The notes beneath the pieces were generated by a model. That model was not told where the DNA came from and did no database searches. It saw only the letters and a list, made by a program, of their open reading frames with translations. The position numbers and the translations under genes were made by a program. Source: Malus domestica (lineage: Eukaryota; Streptophyta; Magnoliopsida; Rosales; Rosaceae). From it: DNA of 64,000 bases. Where the stretch lies: positions 34,731,501 through 34,795,500 of the forward strand of contig NC_091670.1 in the NCBI RefSeq assembly GCF_042453785.1, in the 5' to 3' direction. This document shows, one piece after another, positions 50,442 through 61,851 of the stretch (within the stretch, counting starts at the first letter, position 1; each line of letters opens with the position of its first letter).

Positions 50442-52268
50442 GAGTAAACTGTCGATTTACCCCCTGAACTTTCACTTAGCTTTCGATTTCCCCCTGAACT
50501 TTTCTATTGGAAAATTAAGGATTCAAACTAATTTTTTTAGCTGATTTGCCCCCTACCGTTAGTTTTTCATATAGTCCATCCATATTTCTATTAAGTGAGA
50601 TCATGTGCACAACATGTGAGGGTAGTTAAGTCATTTCACTCTTAAAAATGATTAAAAAACTGGAAATAAATAAAAAAACAAAATTTTCCCTTTATTTTTT
50701 CCCGCTAATTCCTATCCTCAATTTTATTTTTCCCTCTCATTTCCTATGCATGAGAAATGACTTATGGTGTTATTGTCTTCATAAGTAGCTAAGTTAGTCT
50801 TTGTTTTGAAGCATGTACTACCATTTTTATTTTCTCTAACAAATTAATAATTTGACAAATGCTTTATTGTCTCCAAAGCAGTGCATTAATATAAGAAACA
50901 TGTTCATAATACATAAAAAATGTTCAAGATAATTACATACTTTTCATAATGTCATAATAATCCCAATACAATTCCACAAAACGATCCTTAAGAAGTTGGA
51001 AGACATAAGAGATTTTACCATCCATAAGGTATATATCCCATTGAATCTCGATTACAAAATATGGCCATTCCACTTAACCAAACACAAGCAAAATAAGGTT
51101 TTAGTTATCAAAACAAGAGCACAAACATTCTGCTCGAAACACACGACACATGGAGATCAACTACACTTTCTATGGCCTTCCTCGTTTGGTTGGAATCTTA
51201 TACCTTGTTGATGCACAAAATCAGTGAGGACTTTGGTACAACAGAAAGTGTTAAGTTTGTGACCTTCGCTAGATTGCTCCGGTTACTAGTGTGGATAAGT
51301 ATGTAAATGGATAGGGACATGGAAGCAAACACAAGATGTACGTAGTTCATCCAGATTGGCTACGTCCACGGAGTAGAGGAGTTCTCATTAATTGTGAAGA
51401 GTTTACACAAGTACATAGGTTCAAGCTCTCCTTTAGTGAGTACTAGTGAATGATTTAGTACAAATGACATTAGGAAATATTGTGAGAGAATGATCTCTAT
51501 TTATAGAAGAGAGTTTCTAGTTTCATTCTGACATTGACACGTGTCGTGTTGTGATTGGCCTTCTGGTTGGAGGGAAACTCTTATAGGTCCTTGACAGTAT
51601 AACGTTGACCGGTACTCAGTAGTTTCGGGATTGGTCAAGTACGGTACAAACATACCTAAACCTATTTTCATTTCTAATGGCTGAGTAAAGTTAAGGGTGT
51701 TATGCTTTCCAACTTCTTAAGGATCATTTTGTGGAATTGTATTGGGATTTTTATGACATTATGAAAAGTAGGTAATTATCTTGAGCATTTTTTTATGAGT
51801 ATTATGAACATGTTTCTTATATTAATGCACTGCTTTGAAGACAATAACACCATGAGCATTTGTCAAATTATTAATTTGTTAGAGAAAATAAAAATGGTAG
51901 TACATGCTTCAAGAAAAAGACTAACTTAGCTACTTATGAAGACAATAGCATCATATGTCATTTCTCATGCATAGGAATGAGAGGGAAAAAATAAAATTGG
52001 GGATAGGAATTAGCGGGGAAAATAGAAGGAAAGTTTTTTTTCTTCAGTTTTTTAATCATTTTTAAGAGTGAAATAACTTAACTACCCTCACATATTATAC
52101 ACATGGTCTCACTTAACAAAAATATGAATGAAATATATGAAAAACTAACGGTGGGGGGCAAATCGGCTAAAAAAATTAGTTTGAGTCCTTAATTTTCCAA
52201 TAGAAAGGTTCAGGGAGGAAATTAAAAGTTAAGTGAAAGTTTAGGGGGGTAAATCGACATTTTACCCC
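50442..52268. mobile_element. Mutator-like element with long inverted ends
   Basis: Left end GAGTAAACTGTCGATTTACC, right end complement GGGGTAAAATGTCGATTTAC. The arms extend to about 50999 and back from about 51708, roughly 555 bp each. A 9-bp duplication, ATAATTTAA, flanks it (50433-50441, 52269-52277). No transposase. Ends are related to those of the fold-back element at 19418-20811. A solo LTR sits in its centre. Confidence 0.83.
51206..51652 (+). mobile_element. Solo LTR nested in the MULE
   Basis: Starts TGTTGATGCAC, ends GGTACAAACA, with an exact TACCT duplication at 51201-51205 and 51653-51657. 447 bp, with a TATA-type CTATTTATAGAAG near 51500 and two ACACGTGTC-like motifs after it. 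Confidence 0.85.
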
Positions 52269-52759
52269 ATAATTTAAGAGTAGTGATATTTCCACCCCGG
52301 TGTCTTATTTCCCCACCCACCATTTAATGAAAATGTTAATAACATATTTATCCTTTTAAAAGAAGACTCTTAAACCCTAGGGTGCGTTTGTTGCGCCGGA
52401 CTGTCTTGGACTGGACTAGCTGCCGGGACTAAGCTGGACTGGCTTAGACTGGACTAAGCTGGACTAACTTAGTGAAGCGTTTGGTGCAGTCTCGGACTAA
52501 GAAGCAGGATAAGAAAAACAGTACTGTTCACCAGATTTGTGTTTGCTTAGACTAGGACTACAAATTTTTGCCATTGTGTAATAGAGTAATGCTACAAATC
52601 TCATGATATGGGTTAATTGGAGCATATTTTTGCCATGTATATTATGAATCTTAAAAAAAATTGACAATTGTTTTGTTTCTATTACCTGCTAATAGAATTG
52701 GGTTTAATTTGCAAATGTAGCTTGATTTAAACTCTATCACCCAACCGAAGAAATATTTT

Positions 52760-53252
52760 GCCTTAACTGAATTGCTAGCTCTCAGTGGGTTTGAGTGGAA
52801 TGAAGAGAAAATGATGTTGGCTTGTGAGAAAAGTGCGTATGACGAGGCTACGAAGGTTTGCGTATATCTGATTGTATTTTTTGTTTTATCTGATTGTGTT
52901 TTGTTTTTAGAATCTCAGTTCCTTGATTAATTACACTGAGTTCAAAATCTCAGAGTTAATATCATCATCTTCTTAATTACGAATCAGGATAATGCACTAA
53001 CAACATACATAGAAAAAGAAAAACCTCCATGGGAGGTAATTCCAAGTTCTTTACTGACACCATCACCATACACTCAGAAACCACTTGAAGCTAGATATTA
53101 GAAGGATTACAGTGCACATAAACAAAAACTGAGACTTGTATGAAAGACATAGCTTTTTAAATACCAGCTCTTTCATACTGTAAAGAAAAAAGAGTTATGA
53201 CAAACTTATAGATGATCTGTTGATCTGCCAGCTTGTGTGGCAACATAAAAGA

Positions 53253-53304
<52 letters not shown>

Positions 53305-54124
53305 CTTTTCGGAAAGGTTCACCCATCATCCCTCTGAAAAAAGGAAAAACTTAACATTGTTTTTTTGTTTTCCATAGCTAGCACACGTCAAAACATCCTG
53401 CCCTGTCCATTATTAATTGTTCTGCCTCTTGTCCTTTCTTCAAAGATCGATTTTTCACTTCTTCCTCTTTACGCTGCCCTCTTCATCCTGTAATAGACCA
53501 AGAATTAATATATTGTATTACACGTCTTGTGTTTTGTGTTTTTTTTTGTAGGGTAAAAAGGATGCAAGTGGATTGTACGATAAGCCTTTTCCGCACTACC
53601 ACAGTTTGGGAGAGATTTATGCAAAAGATCGTGCTATGGGTGCAAATGCTGGTAACGCTGATGACGATGAAGAAGAAGTTAGACTTGAAGATGCCAATGT
53701 CAATCAACATGAAGGTGAGGATGAAAGTGGAAATGACTTTGATACTTCTTTCTCAGTACCAAATACCCAACAACAAAGGAATGCAGAAAGTAACACATCA
53801 AACATTAGTCGCAAAAGGACAAGAGTAGCGGATGAAATGGCCAAGCAATTCTCTATTATGGCTAAAGCTATAGCCGATGTGGGACCTAAGATTGATGGTC
53901 TAGTTCATGCACTGTCAACCGATATAAATCTGACCGAAATGCAACAAAAACTTGACAGTGAGTTGACCAAAATGGAGTTTTTGTCTCCCATGGATTTATT
54001 TAAAGTCACTAACTTCTTGGCCAAAGAACATGACCTTTTGAGGGTGTTTTTCAACATGTCTGATGAAAGGAAGAGTGCATATGTGACTACTTTGTTGCAG
54101 ACTTGGATGCATAACGACATCTAA
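52760..54124 (+). pseudogene. 3' part of a Myb/SANT-like (At2g29880-like) Harbinger accessory gene
   Basis: Two exons, 52760-52855 and 53552-54124, with GT/AG borders and one continuous frame of 222 residues. The first reads ALTELLALSGFEWNEEKMML; the second starts GKKDASGLYDKPFPHYHSLG, then an acidic linker and a helical C-terminus (SPMDLFKVTNFLAKEHDL). This pattern follows the Myb/SANT domain in plant Harbinger-associated DNA-binding proteins. The DNA-binding N-terminus is missing, so it is broken at the 5' end. Sequence and strand differ from the Myb gene of copy C. Confidence 0.7.
53256..53298. repeat. (AT)n microsatellite
   Basis: AT run within the intron of the nested Myb-like fragment. 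Confidence 0.95.
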
Positions 54125-54835
54125 GTGATGGTCCAAATAATGTGAATGCTAGTTTTTTGCTATGACGTGCTTACTGCCATAATGACATATCAGGGAAAAT
54201 TGTGAATGTTTTGTAAATCTAATGACTTATTAGATGACACCATAATGGTGAAGAACTACTTTTTGTTGGTATTATGATGTTTAGGCAGGTTAAGAATATT
54301 TTGTTGACAATCTGATGTGTAGGCAGGTTATGAATATTTGATAATATGATGCATACGCAGGGTATGACAAGTTTGCTTAGGTTGGTTATGGTGGTTAGAT
54401 AGATGTACTTTAATGTAAAATATTAACTTTAATGAAGTTATTTCCTACTCTTTGTTTGTTACTAATATTTTTTTCTTCATTTATTTACTATTATACAAAA
54501 TCCACCTCTTGAAGATCACTTTAGTTCAAGGGGAATCAAGTTTTTTGATTTGAAATGGTAAAACAAAATTTCTTCTACTCCTTGACATTATGTAGCAAAA
54601 TATATTCTTGAAGAGTTAAGACTGAAAATGCTCCTAACAATTTCTTTCTATGTCCTTCTTGCTCATTAAGCATAATTCTATGCTCATTCACATTATGCAC
54701 AACCAGTGGCGGAGCCAGGAATCTTACCACAAGGGGTCGTAGTGTAAAAGTCCAGAAAAAAAATTTAGGATGGAAATGTTAAAGTTAATGCTTTACTTAA
54801 ACTGATTATGTGTAAAATGGCTGACTGTTGCCTTT

Positions 54836-55072
54836 ATTAGTCGACCCATTCTATTTATCAGTCGACCCATTCTATTTATCAGTCGACCCATTCTATTTAT
54901 CAGTCGACCCAATTACTTCAGTCGGCTTATGTATTGAACTAATTCTGTGTAAAAGGGTTGACTGTTGCCTTTATCAGTCGACCCATTCTATTTATCAGTC
55001 GACCCATTCTATTTATCGACCCATTCTATTTATCAGTCGACCCATTTTATTTATCAGTCGACCTAGAGTAAA
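54836..55072. repeat. 21-bp tandem repeats (CAGTCGACCCATTCTATTTAT)
   Basis: About eight units in two clusters (54836-54911 and 54975-55072), separated by a partial copy of the flanking CTGTTGCCTTTAT sequence. Confidence 0.9.
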
Positions 55073-55100
55073 TTCAATCGATCTAAAGTAACTCCTAAAT

Positions 55101-55238
55101 ACATGCAGAATCAGTTTGTTACTCAATGCATAATCAGTTTGTTACTTCATGCAGAATCAGTTTGTTACTCAATGCAGAATCAATTTGTTACTTCATGCAG
55201 AATCAGTTTGTTACTCAATGCAAAATCAGTTTGTTACT
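55101..55238. repeat. 23-bp tandem repeats (ATGCAGAATCAGTTTGTTAC)
   Basis: Six imperfect units next to the 21-bp block. Confidence 0.9.
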
Positions 55239-55757
55239 ATTATATACTATATCAAAAAATATTAAAAAAAAGTATATAAAATATTTGATTTGGGACAAGG
55301 GCATTTTAGTAATCATACTGGTTTATATTCCGATTCTGCTGAATTAGTAAACAGCTTTATGGAATTGTATTCCGATTCCAGACAGTTTTAGTAAACAATT
55401 TCAACAAGAATCTGATTCTGATTCCACCTCATTTCAATTCCTCCTCAATCAAATTCCTCCTCAATCCGATTCCTCTCAATTTGATTACGGATTAGTAAAC
55501 GCGCCATAATAGTGGCCAATACATGCAACTTCAACAAATACAAGTACATAAGATCTCCATAATTTAGAAAATCCTAGTTAACATTAGTTAACATTAGCCA
55601 AAATAGATCTCTATAATTTACAAAATGGCTAGTTAACATAAGCCAAAATACTAGTGCAAAGCTAAGTTATAAGTCATAACATAAGATTGTATGATTAATA
55701 AAATACATCCATGTTAACGTTAATAAAATACATCCATGTTAACATTAGCCAAAATCC

Positions 55758-56748
55758 TCATCCGCTTGCGTTGTCGCTTAAAAGCCTTTGGACGAACACT
55801 TTCTTGAGTTCCGGTTTGATTGCCCTGAACACTCCCACATTTTTTGGTTTATCCAAAATAAGAGACAATGCATCAATTTGATCCATAAGAGAGAGACCCA
55901 TTGCTTCAAGTTCATTAGCTATGTCAGTATGATCTGCAGTACCTTGAACTAAAGCTTCAGTTACCATTTGCATCCTCTTCCCACTTTCAACATAAAAATC
56001 TTTCAGTCCACTGATAATTGCCTCGGTTCCATCACTTGAACTTCCCACAGCTTTTTTCCTCTTTCTTTGGCTATTTTCAGATGGGGTGCTTTGTTGGCTT
56101 TGTTGGTTCATTGAAGAAACAAAATTTTCACCTCCAATATCACTTTCACCAACATGATCATGACTTTGTTCCTCCACCATTTGAGCAGGGGTTTCGGCTA
56201 CATTACCCGTAGCCCGATCTTTTCCAAATATATATGCAAATCTATCAAACAGTGGAAAAGGTTTGCTTCTCCATCCATCGGCTTCTTTATTTCTCTAAGA
56301 TTATATCAACATAGCAAAACTAAAATTTAGCATGCGTAACAAATATAGGAGCAAGAATATAACTAATGCATAAATAAAATAGGATATGAACCTGCACATA
56401 AGTTTGCCATGCGTCATCACTGTCAACTTCAACGCACTTTTTGACATCATTCCATGCAAATCCACTTGTGTTTATCATGTCAACGACCATACTATATGTT
56501 TTTTTCCATTTCTTCAACTTGGACTCAATATGTGGATTTGCCTTTATATTTGAATGAGGACATAAAACATTGACAGCTTTTGCTATTTCAACCAAAGTAC
56601 CTTGTTTGAAAGCACCGGTGTCACACCGTTGCTTCCGAGCAACAAAATCCTCAAGAACTCCTAGTAATACTTCTTCCTCAAATGCTTCCCATTTACGCCT
56701 TCTTCCTTTTGGCTCTTGAGTAGCATTCAAAATATTATCGTTATCCAT
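55758..56748 (-). CDS. Myb/SANT-like DNA-binding protein of PIF/Harbinger copy C
   Basis: Exon 1 is 56748-56392 and exon 2 is 56294-55758; GT/AG borders, 297 residues. Residues 16-115 look like the Myb/SANT-like domain (Myb_DNA-bind_3 type): KWEAFEEEVLLGVLEDFV, IESKLKKWKKTYSMVVDMI, GFAWNDVKKCVEV, followed by KPFPLFDRFAYIFGKDRATG. A low-complexity linker with a basic RKRKK patch (likely nuclear signal) and a helical tail follow. In this superfamily such a protein binds the element ends and helps import and recruit the transposase. It is encoded just downstream of the transposase on the same strand, about 200 bp apart. No lesions seen. Confidence 0.85.
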
Positions 56749-56795
56749 ACCTAAACAAAAAATATTTTAATGAAGGAAAATACCATACAAATAAT

Positions 56796-56880
56796 CAATT
56801 TGCATAATATCCAATCAACTTGCATAATATCCAATCAACTTGCATAATATCCAATTAATTTGCATACCATCCAATCATTG
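56796..56880. repeat. 20-bp tandem repeats (TTGCATAATATCCAATCAAC)
   Basis: About four units between the Myb-like gene and the transposase. Confidence 0.85.
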
Positions 56881-56948
56881 TGCTAATATCTAACAAATGC
56901 ATGATAAAAAGGAATACTAAAATAAAATGTTATCATTAAAACATATAG

Positions 56949-58331
56949 CTAGTTCGGTTGCTGGTTCCTAATTGCTCTCCACTCATTATACATTTCCTGA
57001 GCCATATCATTCCTCATTGCAGTCCACTGGTCCGATGTTTGAACACTACCAACATATTCACCTTCTTCTGTATTTTGTCCATCTTCTATTATTGGCAAAT
57101 TCTCCATTGGATCTACTGACATCTCTTGCCTAATAAGATTGTGTAGTAGGCAACAAGCGGTAATTATTCGACCTTGTGTCCTTATCGGATAGAAAGATGG
57201 ACTCCTTAGTATCGACCACCTTCCTTTTAGCAAGCCAAAACAGCGTTCAATTACATTCCTTGCCTTAGAATGCTTCATGTTAAAATATTCTTCCTTATTA
57301 GAAGGTGTTCGTCCCTCCCATTCAGATAAATGATAAGGTATTCCTCTATAGGGTGCAAGGAATCCTTCACCATTTGTATAACCACCATCTACAAGGTAAT
57401 AACAACCTAATGAAAAAAAAAAACAGACCTTATTAGTGTTTTGTAGTTGACAAACAGAACTAAACCTAACTTACAAAGTTGAGACTAAGTAATAGTCTTA
57501 CCCGCTGGTACCTTAAAACCATTAGGCCTACTAATCGCATCATGTAGCACTCTAGAGTCTGATGCGGAACCCTCCCACCCCGGAAACACATATATGAACT
57601 GCATATCTCCTGAACACACACCTAACACATTAGTTGCGACTCGACCCTTTCTTGTTCGGTATCTTGGTTTGTCAATTTCAGGTACATGCACATCAATGTG
57701 TGTTCCATCCAATGCTCCCAAGCAATTCTTAAAAACCAAAAATAATAAACTTTTTGTTAATTTATACAAAGGGAATGAAGAGTTAAAGCTTAGGGAAAAT
57801 GAAAAAAAATTCTCATCATACCTTAAAACATCGCCACCTAGCATCTGTAGAATCAATAGGCACAGGCTGGGGGACTTTTAGTAGGGTACCTTGTAATCGC
57901 AAAATTCCTTGCAATACGCTATTGAAATACCTACTTATAGTCTCTCCCGACCTATAAAATCTACCGCCAACACTACGATTCTTAGTATGATGTGCTAATA
58001 TTTGTAAAGTCATACACACCTGTTCCTCTACAGACACCAAACCATCAGTTTTTACCCTCCCATCTTGACGAAGTAAGTCGCATAATATGCCAAAAGTCCT
58101 TCTATCCATTCTCAATTCGTTAACACATTCAGTATCAGTATTCCCTATTATACCATTCAGATAACACAAACTAATCTCTCGTCTAATAAGTGAACGGTTA
58201 GTCAATGTGGGTCGTTCAACATGTCTCTGTTTGCCACGTAGCATCATCACCACAAGAATCGTACAAATACAAATTGTCTCCAAATAAGACATCTCTAACA
58301 ATAAGATCAATAAAAGCTTCCTTCGATCCAT
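56949..58331 (-). CDS. HARBI1-like: PIF/Harbinger DDE transposase (HARBI1-like), apparently intact
   Basis: Three exons, 58331-57822, 57727-57502 and 57406-56949, with GT/AG borders and one frame of 397 residues, normal for the family. The N-terminal part has the helical region typical of these proteins ([49 protein letters not shown]). The DDE catalytic triad is all present: D in [11 protein letters not shown] in [10 protein letters not shown] in [24 protein letters not shown] and the FLAPYRG loop are typical. The ATG at 58331 follows a block of 51-bp tandem repeats and upstream in-frame sequence that is repeat-derived. The protein would cut and paste elements carrying the matching ends, including copies A and B. 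Confidence 0.9.
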
Positions 58332-58375
58332 ATCTATCCAAACAAAAAAAAAAACAATAAACAAATTAACTAAAT

Positions 58376-58600
58376 CATTAACCCGAGGCAACAAATATAC
58401 AGGTGGCGTTGAAAAAAAAAAGTTTTCATTAACCCGAGGCAACAAATATACAGGTGGCGTTGAAAAAAAAAAAGTTTTCATTAACCCGAGGCAACAAATA
58501 TACAGGTGGCGTTGAAAAAAAAAAACTTTTCATTAACCCGAGGCAACAAATATACAGGTGGCGTTGAAAAAAAAAAGTTTTCATTAACCCGAGGCATCAT
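58376..58600. repeat. 51-bp tandem repeats in the transposase leader
   Basis: Four full units and a partial one, each CATTAACCCGAGGCAACAAA plus TATACAGGTGGCGTTG and an A run. They start 45 bp upstream of the transposase ATG. Confidence 0.95.
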
Positions 58601-58805
58601 ATTCAAAATGTTCTACTCTTATACATCTATAAACATGTGTCTAAGAACACTAGTATGAGGATTGCTATCATTGCTAGGCATTGCATGTGAAAAGGGAAAT
58701 TAAAGGACACATGTAATGCAGTAGCCTTAGCCTTAGCCTTCCGTTTATGCTCCTCTTCTCTGCAACCAACAACCACAACAAATTGCAATTCAGCATCAAC
58801 CCCAC

Positions 58806-60112
58806 ACAATACAAAACATTCACATTGTATACACACTGCATACATACACACTGCAAACACAGTACATACATACACACACTACATACACTGCATACACTAC
58901 ACACACACTACATACACTACACACACACACTGCATACACTACACACACACCCTGCAAGTACACACACAATGCATACATACATACACACACTGCATACACC
59001 CTGCATACACCCTGCATACATACACACTGCATACACAGTACACAAACACACACACTGTATACACCTTGCACACACAGTACACAAACACACACACTACATA
59101 CACTACACACACACACTGCATACACTACACACACACCCTGCAAGTACACACACAGTGCATACATACATACACACCCTGCATACACCCTGCATACATACAC
59201 ACTGCATACACAGTACACAAACACACACACTGCATACACCTTGCACACACAGTACACACACACTGCACACACACACTGCATACACACTCATTCACACACA
59301 CACTGCACACACACACACTGCACACACACACACTGCTTACACACTGCACACACACTCACACTCACACTCACACTCACTCACACTCACTACATACACTACA
59401 CACACACTGCATACATACACACTGCAAACACAGTACACTACACACACTACATACACTGCATACACTACACACATACACACTTATTCACACACACACTGCA
59501 CACACACTGCTTACACACTGCACACACACTCACACTCACACTCACTCACACTCACTACATACACTACACACACACACTGCATACATACACACTGCAAACA
59601 CAGTACACTACACACACTACATACACTACACCCTGCATACATACACTACACACACACTGCATACATACACACTGCAAACACAGTACACTACACACACACA
59701 CTACATACACTACACACACACACTGCATACACTACACACACACCCTGTAAGTACACACACACTGCATACACCCTGCATACATACACACTGCAAACACAGT
59801 ACATACATACACACACTACATACACTGCATACACTACACACACACTACATACACTACACACACACACTGCATACATACACACTGCAAACACAGTACATAC
59901 ATACACACACTACATACACTACACACACACACACACACACACACACTACATACACTACACACACACACTGCATACACTACACACACACCCTGCAATACAC
60001 ACACAGTGCATACATACATACACACACTGCATACACCCTGCATACATACACACTGCATACACAGTACACAAACACACACTGTATACACCTTGCACACACA
60101 GTACACAAATGA
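58806..60112. repeat. CA-rich minisatellite of copy C
   Basis: 1.3 kb built from CACACTGCATACA, CATACACTACACACAC, CACCCTGCA and AGTACA variants with higher-order repetition. The long frames it gives in several phases (mostly T-H or C-V) are low-complexity shadows. Confidence 0.95.
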
Positions 60113-60733
60113 CACCGTAATCTTATATTATTACATACGAATCGAATAAATTCAAGATACAAGATCTTTGGACCAATTTTATGAATCAATATTCTGTTAA
60201 ACGTCCTTGATTCGGTATCAATTTCCTAAGACACATAAAGCAGAATAATAGAGCAACAGAGTAAAACCAGAACTCAAACTAATCAATCGTGCCTCAAGAA
60301 GATCTCCCTATTTAGATCATATCACCAGATTCACCACATCCATTTCTACCAAATATCACGATGCAGACTATCCGTTCCAAACCATTAACGTAATCCGAAT
60401 GAAACACTCAAAACCAAGAGCGATGCACACATCTAAACATAAAGTTGATAAAAATCTCAACATTAAAGAACCATTTCAACTATATTGGCATAGAAGAAAA
60501 ACCAAACGTCTGTGTGTGTGTATACATATGCAACTCAACCACTACATTCCTCATCAAAACTTTTGATTCGTTTATAAAATTAAACAAACAACAATTACCA
60601 AAATCAAATTAATCCGAATTCCAACTAATAAACAACCTAATCAAATCATACATCGATCAAGCAAACCAATCAAATCTCCACAATTTCCATCAATAATTTT
60701 CAATCAATGGATTTGACTAGATCCAATAAATAC

Positions 60734-61017
60734 CTAAACAGATCCAACGATGATATTGTTGATGGGGATGAAGATCAGCTTGACGAAGAACCCGACGAAA
60801 CCCATCACGACGAACCCGATCGCTGTCCGGAGCGCGACCTTGGAGAATTCTACACGACAATCAACCATCAAATCTCATCAATTACACATGCATATCAAAG
60901 AATATAACTTGTGAGAAAACACAGATCCGACCCGAATGCTGAATTACCTTTGCGATCGGGCTTGTGGCAGCGCTTGACGAGGCGAATGCTGTCCTTGGAG
61001 AACTCTCGGAGCAGATC
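60734..61017 (-). pseudogene. SEC61G: Captured SEC61 gamma gene fragment with its intron
   Basis: SEC61 gamma is the small tail-anchored subunit of the ER protein-translocation channel. On the minus strand, 61017-60948 encodes [20 protein letters not shown] plus DRK and ends at a GT donor. After a 98-bp intron with an AG acceptor, 60849-60734 encodes [18 protein letters not shown], then [20 protein letters not shown] and a stop. Together they cover nearly the whole roughly 69-residue protein apart from the first ten or so residues. Upstream the frame stays open but is unrelated ([20 protein letters not shown] then [12 protein letters not shown]). It lies 315 bp inside the right end of Harbinger copy C, so it is a host gene piece carried by the transposon. 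The frame is undamaged. Confidence 0.88.
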
Positions 61018-61851
61018 TGTTACGTGAAGACGAGGGAGCGGACGACGAGAGGAACAGATGAGGAGCAGGATGCAGATGAGGGCGACCAGGATGCAGCTGA
61101 CGGCGAGCAGGACGCAGAGATGAGGATGAGGAGGACGACGTGAGGGAGGAGGTCTTACGAATCCGGACGTTTTTGGGGTGGTTCGCTAAGAACTGCTAGC
61201 GAAGGGTTTAATCCGTGCGAGTCGGATCTAATCCCATTAAACGTAATCCTTGCCCCTACCAAACATCAGACTACAATACCAATTAGTGTAGTCTAGTCCA
61301 GTCCCCCCTAAGAAGGTCAAACAAACACGCCCTTATTTCATTCAATACTAAAACTTTGAAAAGACAAAAAATAATTTAAAATAATAAATAAATAATGGTG
61401 GGTGGGGTGTGATATCTTTGGGGGAAAGAGGTTTGGAAAGGGTTAGAATCGACGGAAAGGTTGGTGGAAGGAATGAGCGTGTACTGGACAAAGGCGATAA
61501 ACTTCAATGGAGAAAAAAGAGAATTGAGTGTGAGATCTGCGGTTTTGACAAAAAATGAGGAAGAAGAGTGGTTTGGGGGTTCGGGGTCTCTGTAGGGTGG
61601 CGATAGGTGTGAATGATATGATAAATGTCTAGGTCTTAGGTCTTGCATTTTCTTTCATTTTTTCTATTTTTATTTATTTAATTATAATATTATTTAAAGA
61701 TATATTAGAGTTATTTAAAAAAAATATTATGGTTATTTTGGGAATAATGGTGGGTGGGGAAATAACATTTTACTTTTTTAATTTTTTATGGTGGGTGAGA
61801 TTATCATGTGGATGGGAAAATATGACATTGGGGTGGGTCTAGTAGCACTCT

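Larger units (their letters stand above)
52759..55508 (+). mobile_element. Truncated second Harbinger-type element nested in copy C
   Basis: This segment interrupts sequence that is continuous in copy B (about 35848-35856). The right end, read on the minus strand, begins TGGCGCGTTTACTAATCCG and is followed by TAA, as PIF/Harbinger termini are. No matching left end exists; the left border falls inside a coding exon, so the left terminus is deleted. It carries the 3' part of a different Myb/SANT-like gene, an AT microsatellite and two tandem-repeat blocks. Confidence 0.65.
52380..61332 (-). mobile_element. Harbinger copy C: 9-kb, apparently autonomous PIF/Harbinger element with a captured host gene piece
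   Basis: Left end GGGTGCGTTTGTTGCGCC followed by GGACTGGACTAGC-type repeats; right end GGTCAAACAAACACGCCC preceded by the complementary repeats. Flanked by CTA (52377-52379) and TTA (61333-61335), one base off the usual TTA pair. On the minus strand, in transcription order, it holds a SEC61 gamma fragment, a CA-rich minisatellite, a DDE transposase and a Myb/SANT-like gene. The left part carries a truncated second Harbinger-type insertion. Both element genes have open frames and splice sites, so the copy could still be mobile. Its termini match copies A and B. Confidence 0.88.
52278..61851. mobile_element. Outer small TIR element, split by Harbinger copy C
   Basis: Left end (A)GAGTAGTGATATTTCCACCC and right end complement AGAGTGCTACTAGACCCACC are diverged inverted repeats. 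CCCACCCACCAT-type sequence follows on both inner sides. AATTTA appears just outside both ends. Without copy C it would be about 620 bp. The superfamily is unclear. Confidence 0.55.

Noticed and set aside
54836..55238. CRISPR-like arrays of 21- and 23-bp repeats
   Set aside because: The repeats are head-to-tail tandem units without unique spacers, in a plant nuclear transposon.
58376..58600. Longer transposase start upstream of 58331
   Set aside because: The in-frame extension is a translation of the 51-bp tandem repeats (repeated VYLLPRVNENFFF-like units), not a conserved domain.
60707..60907. 66-residue plus-strand frame starting MDLTRSNKYL
   Set aside because: It is antisense to the captured SEC61 gamma exon, which explains its acidic composition.
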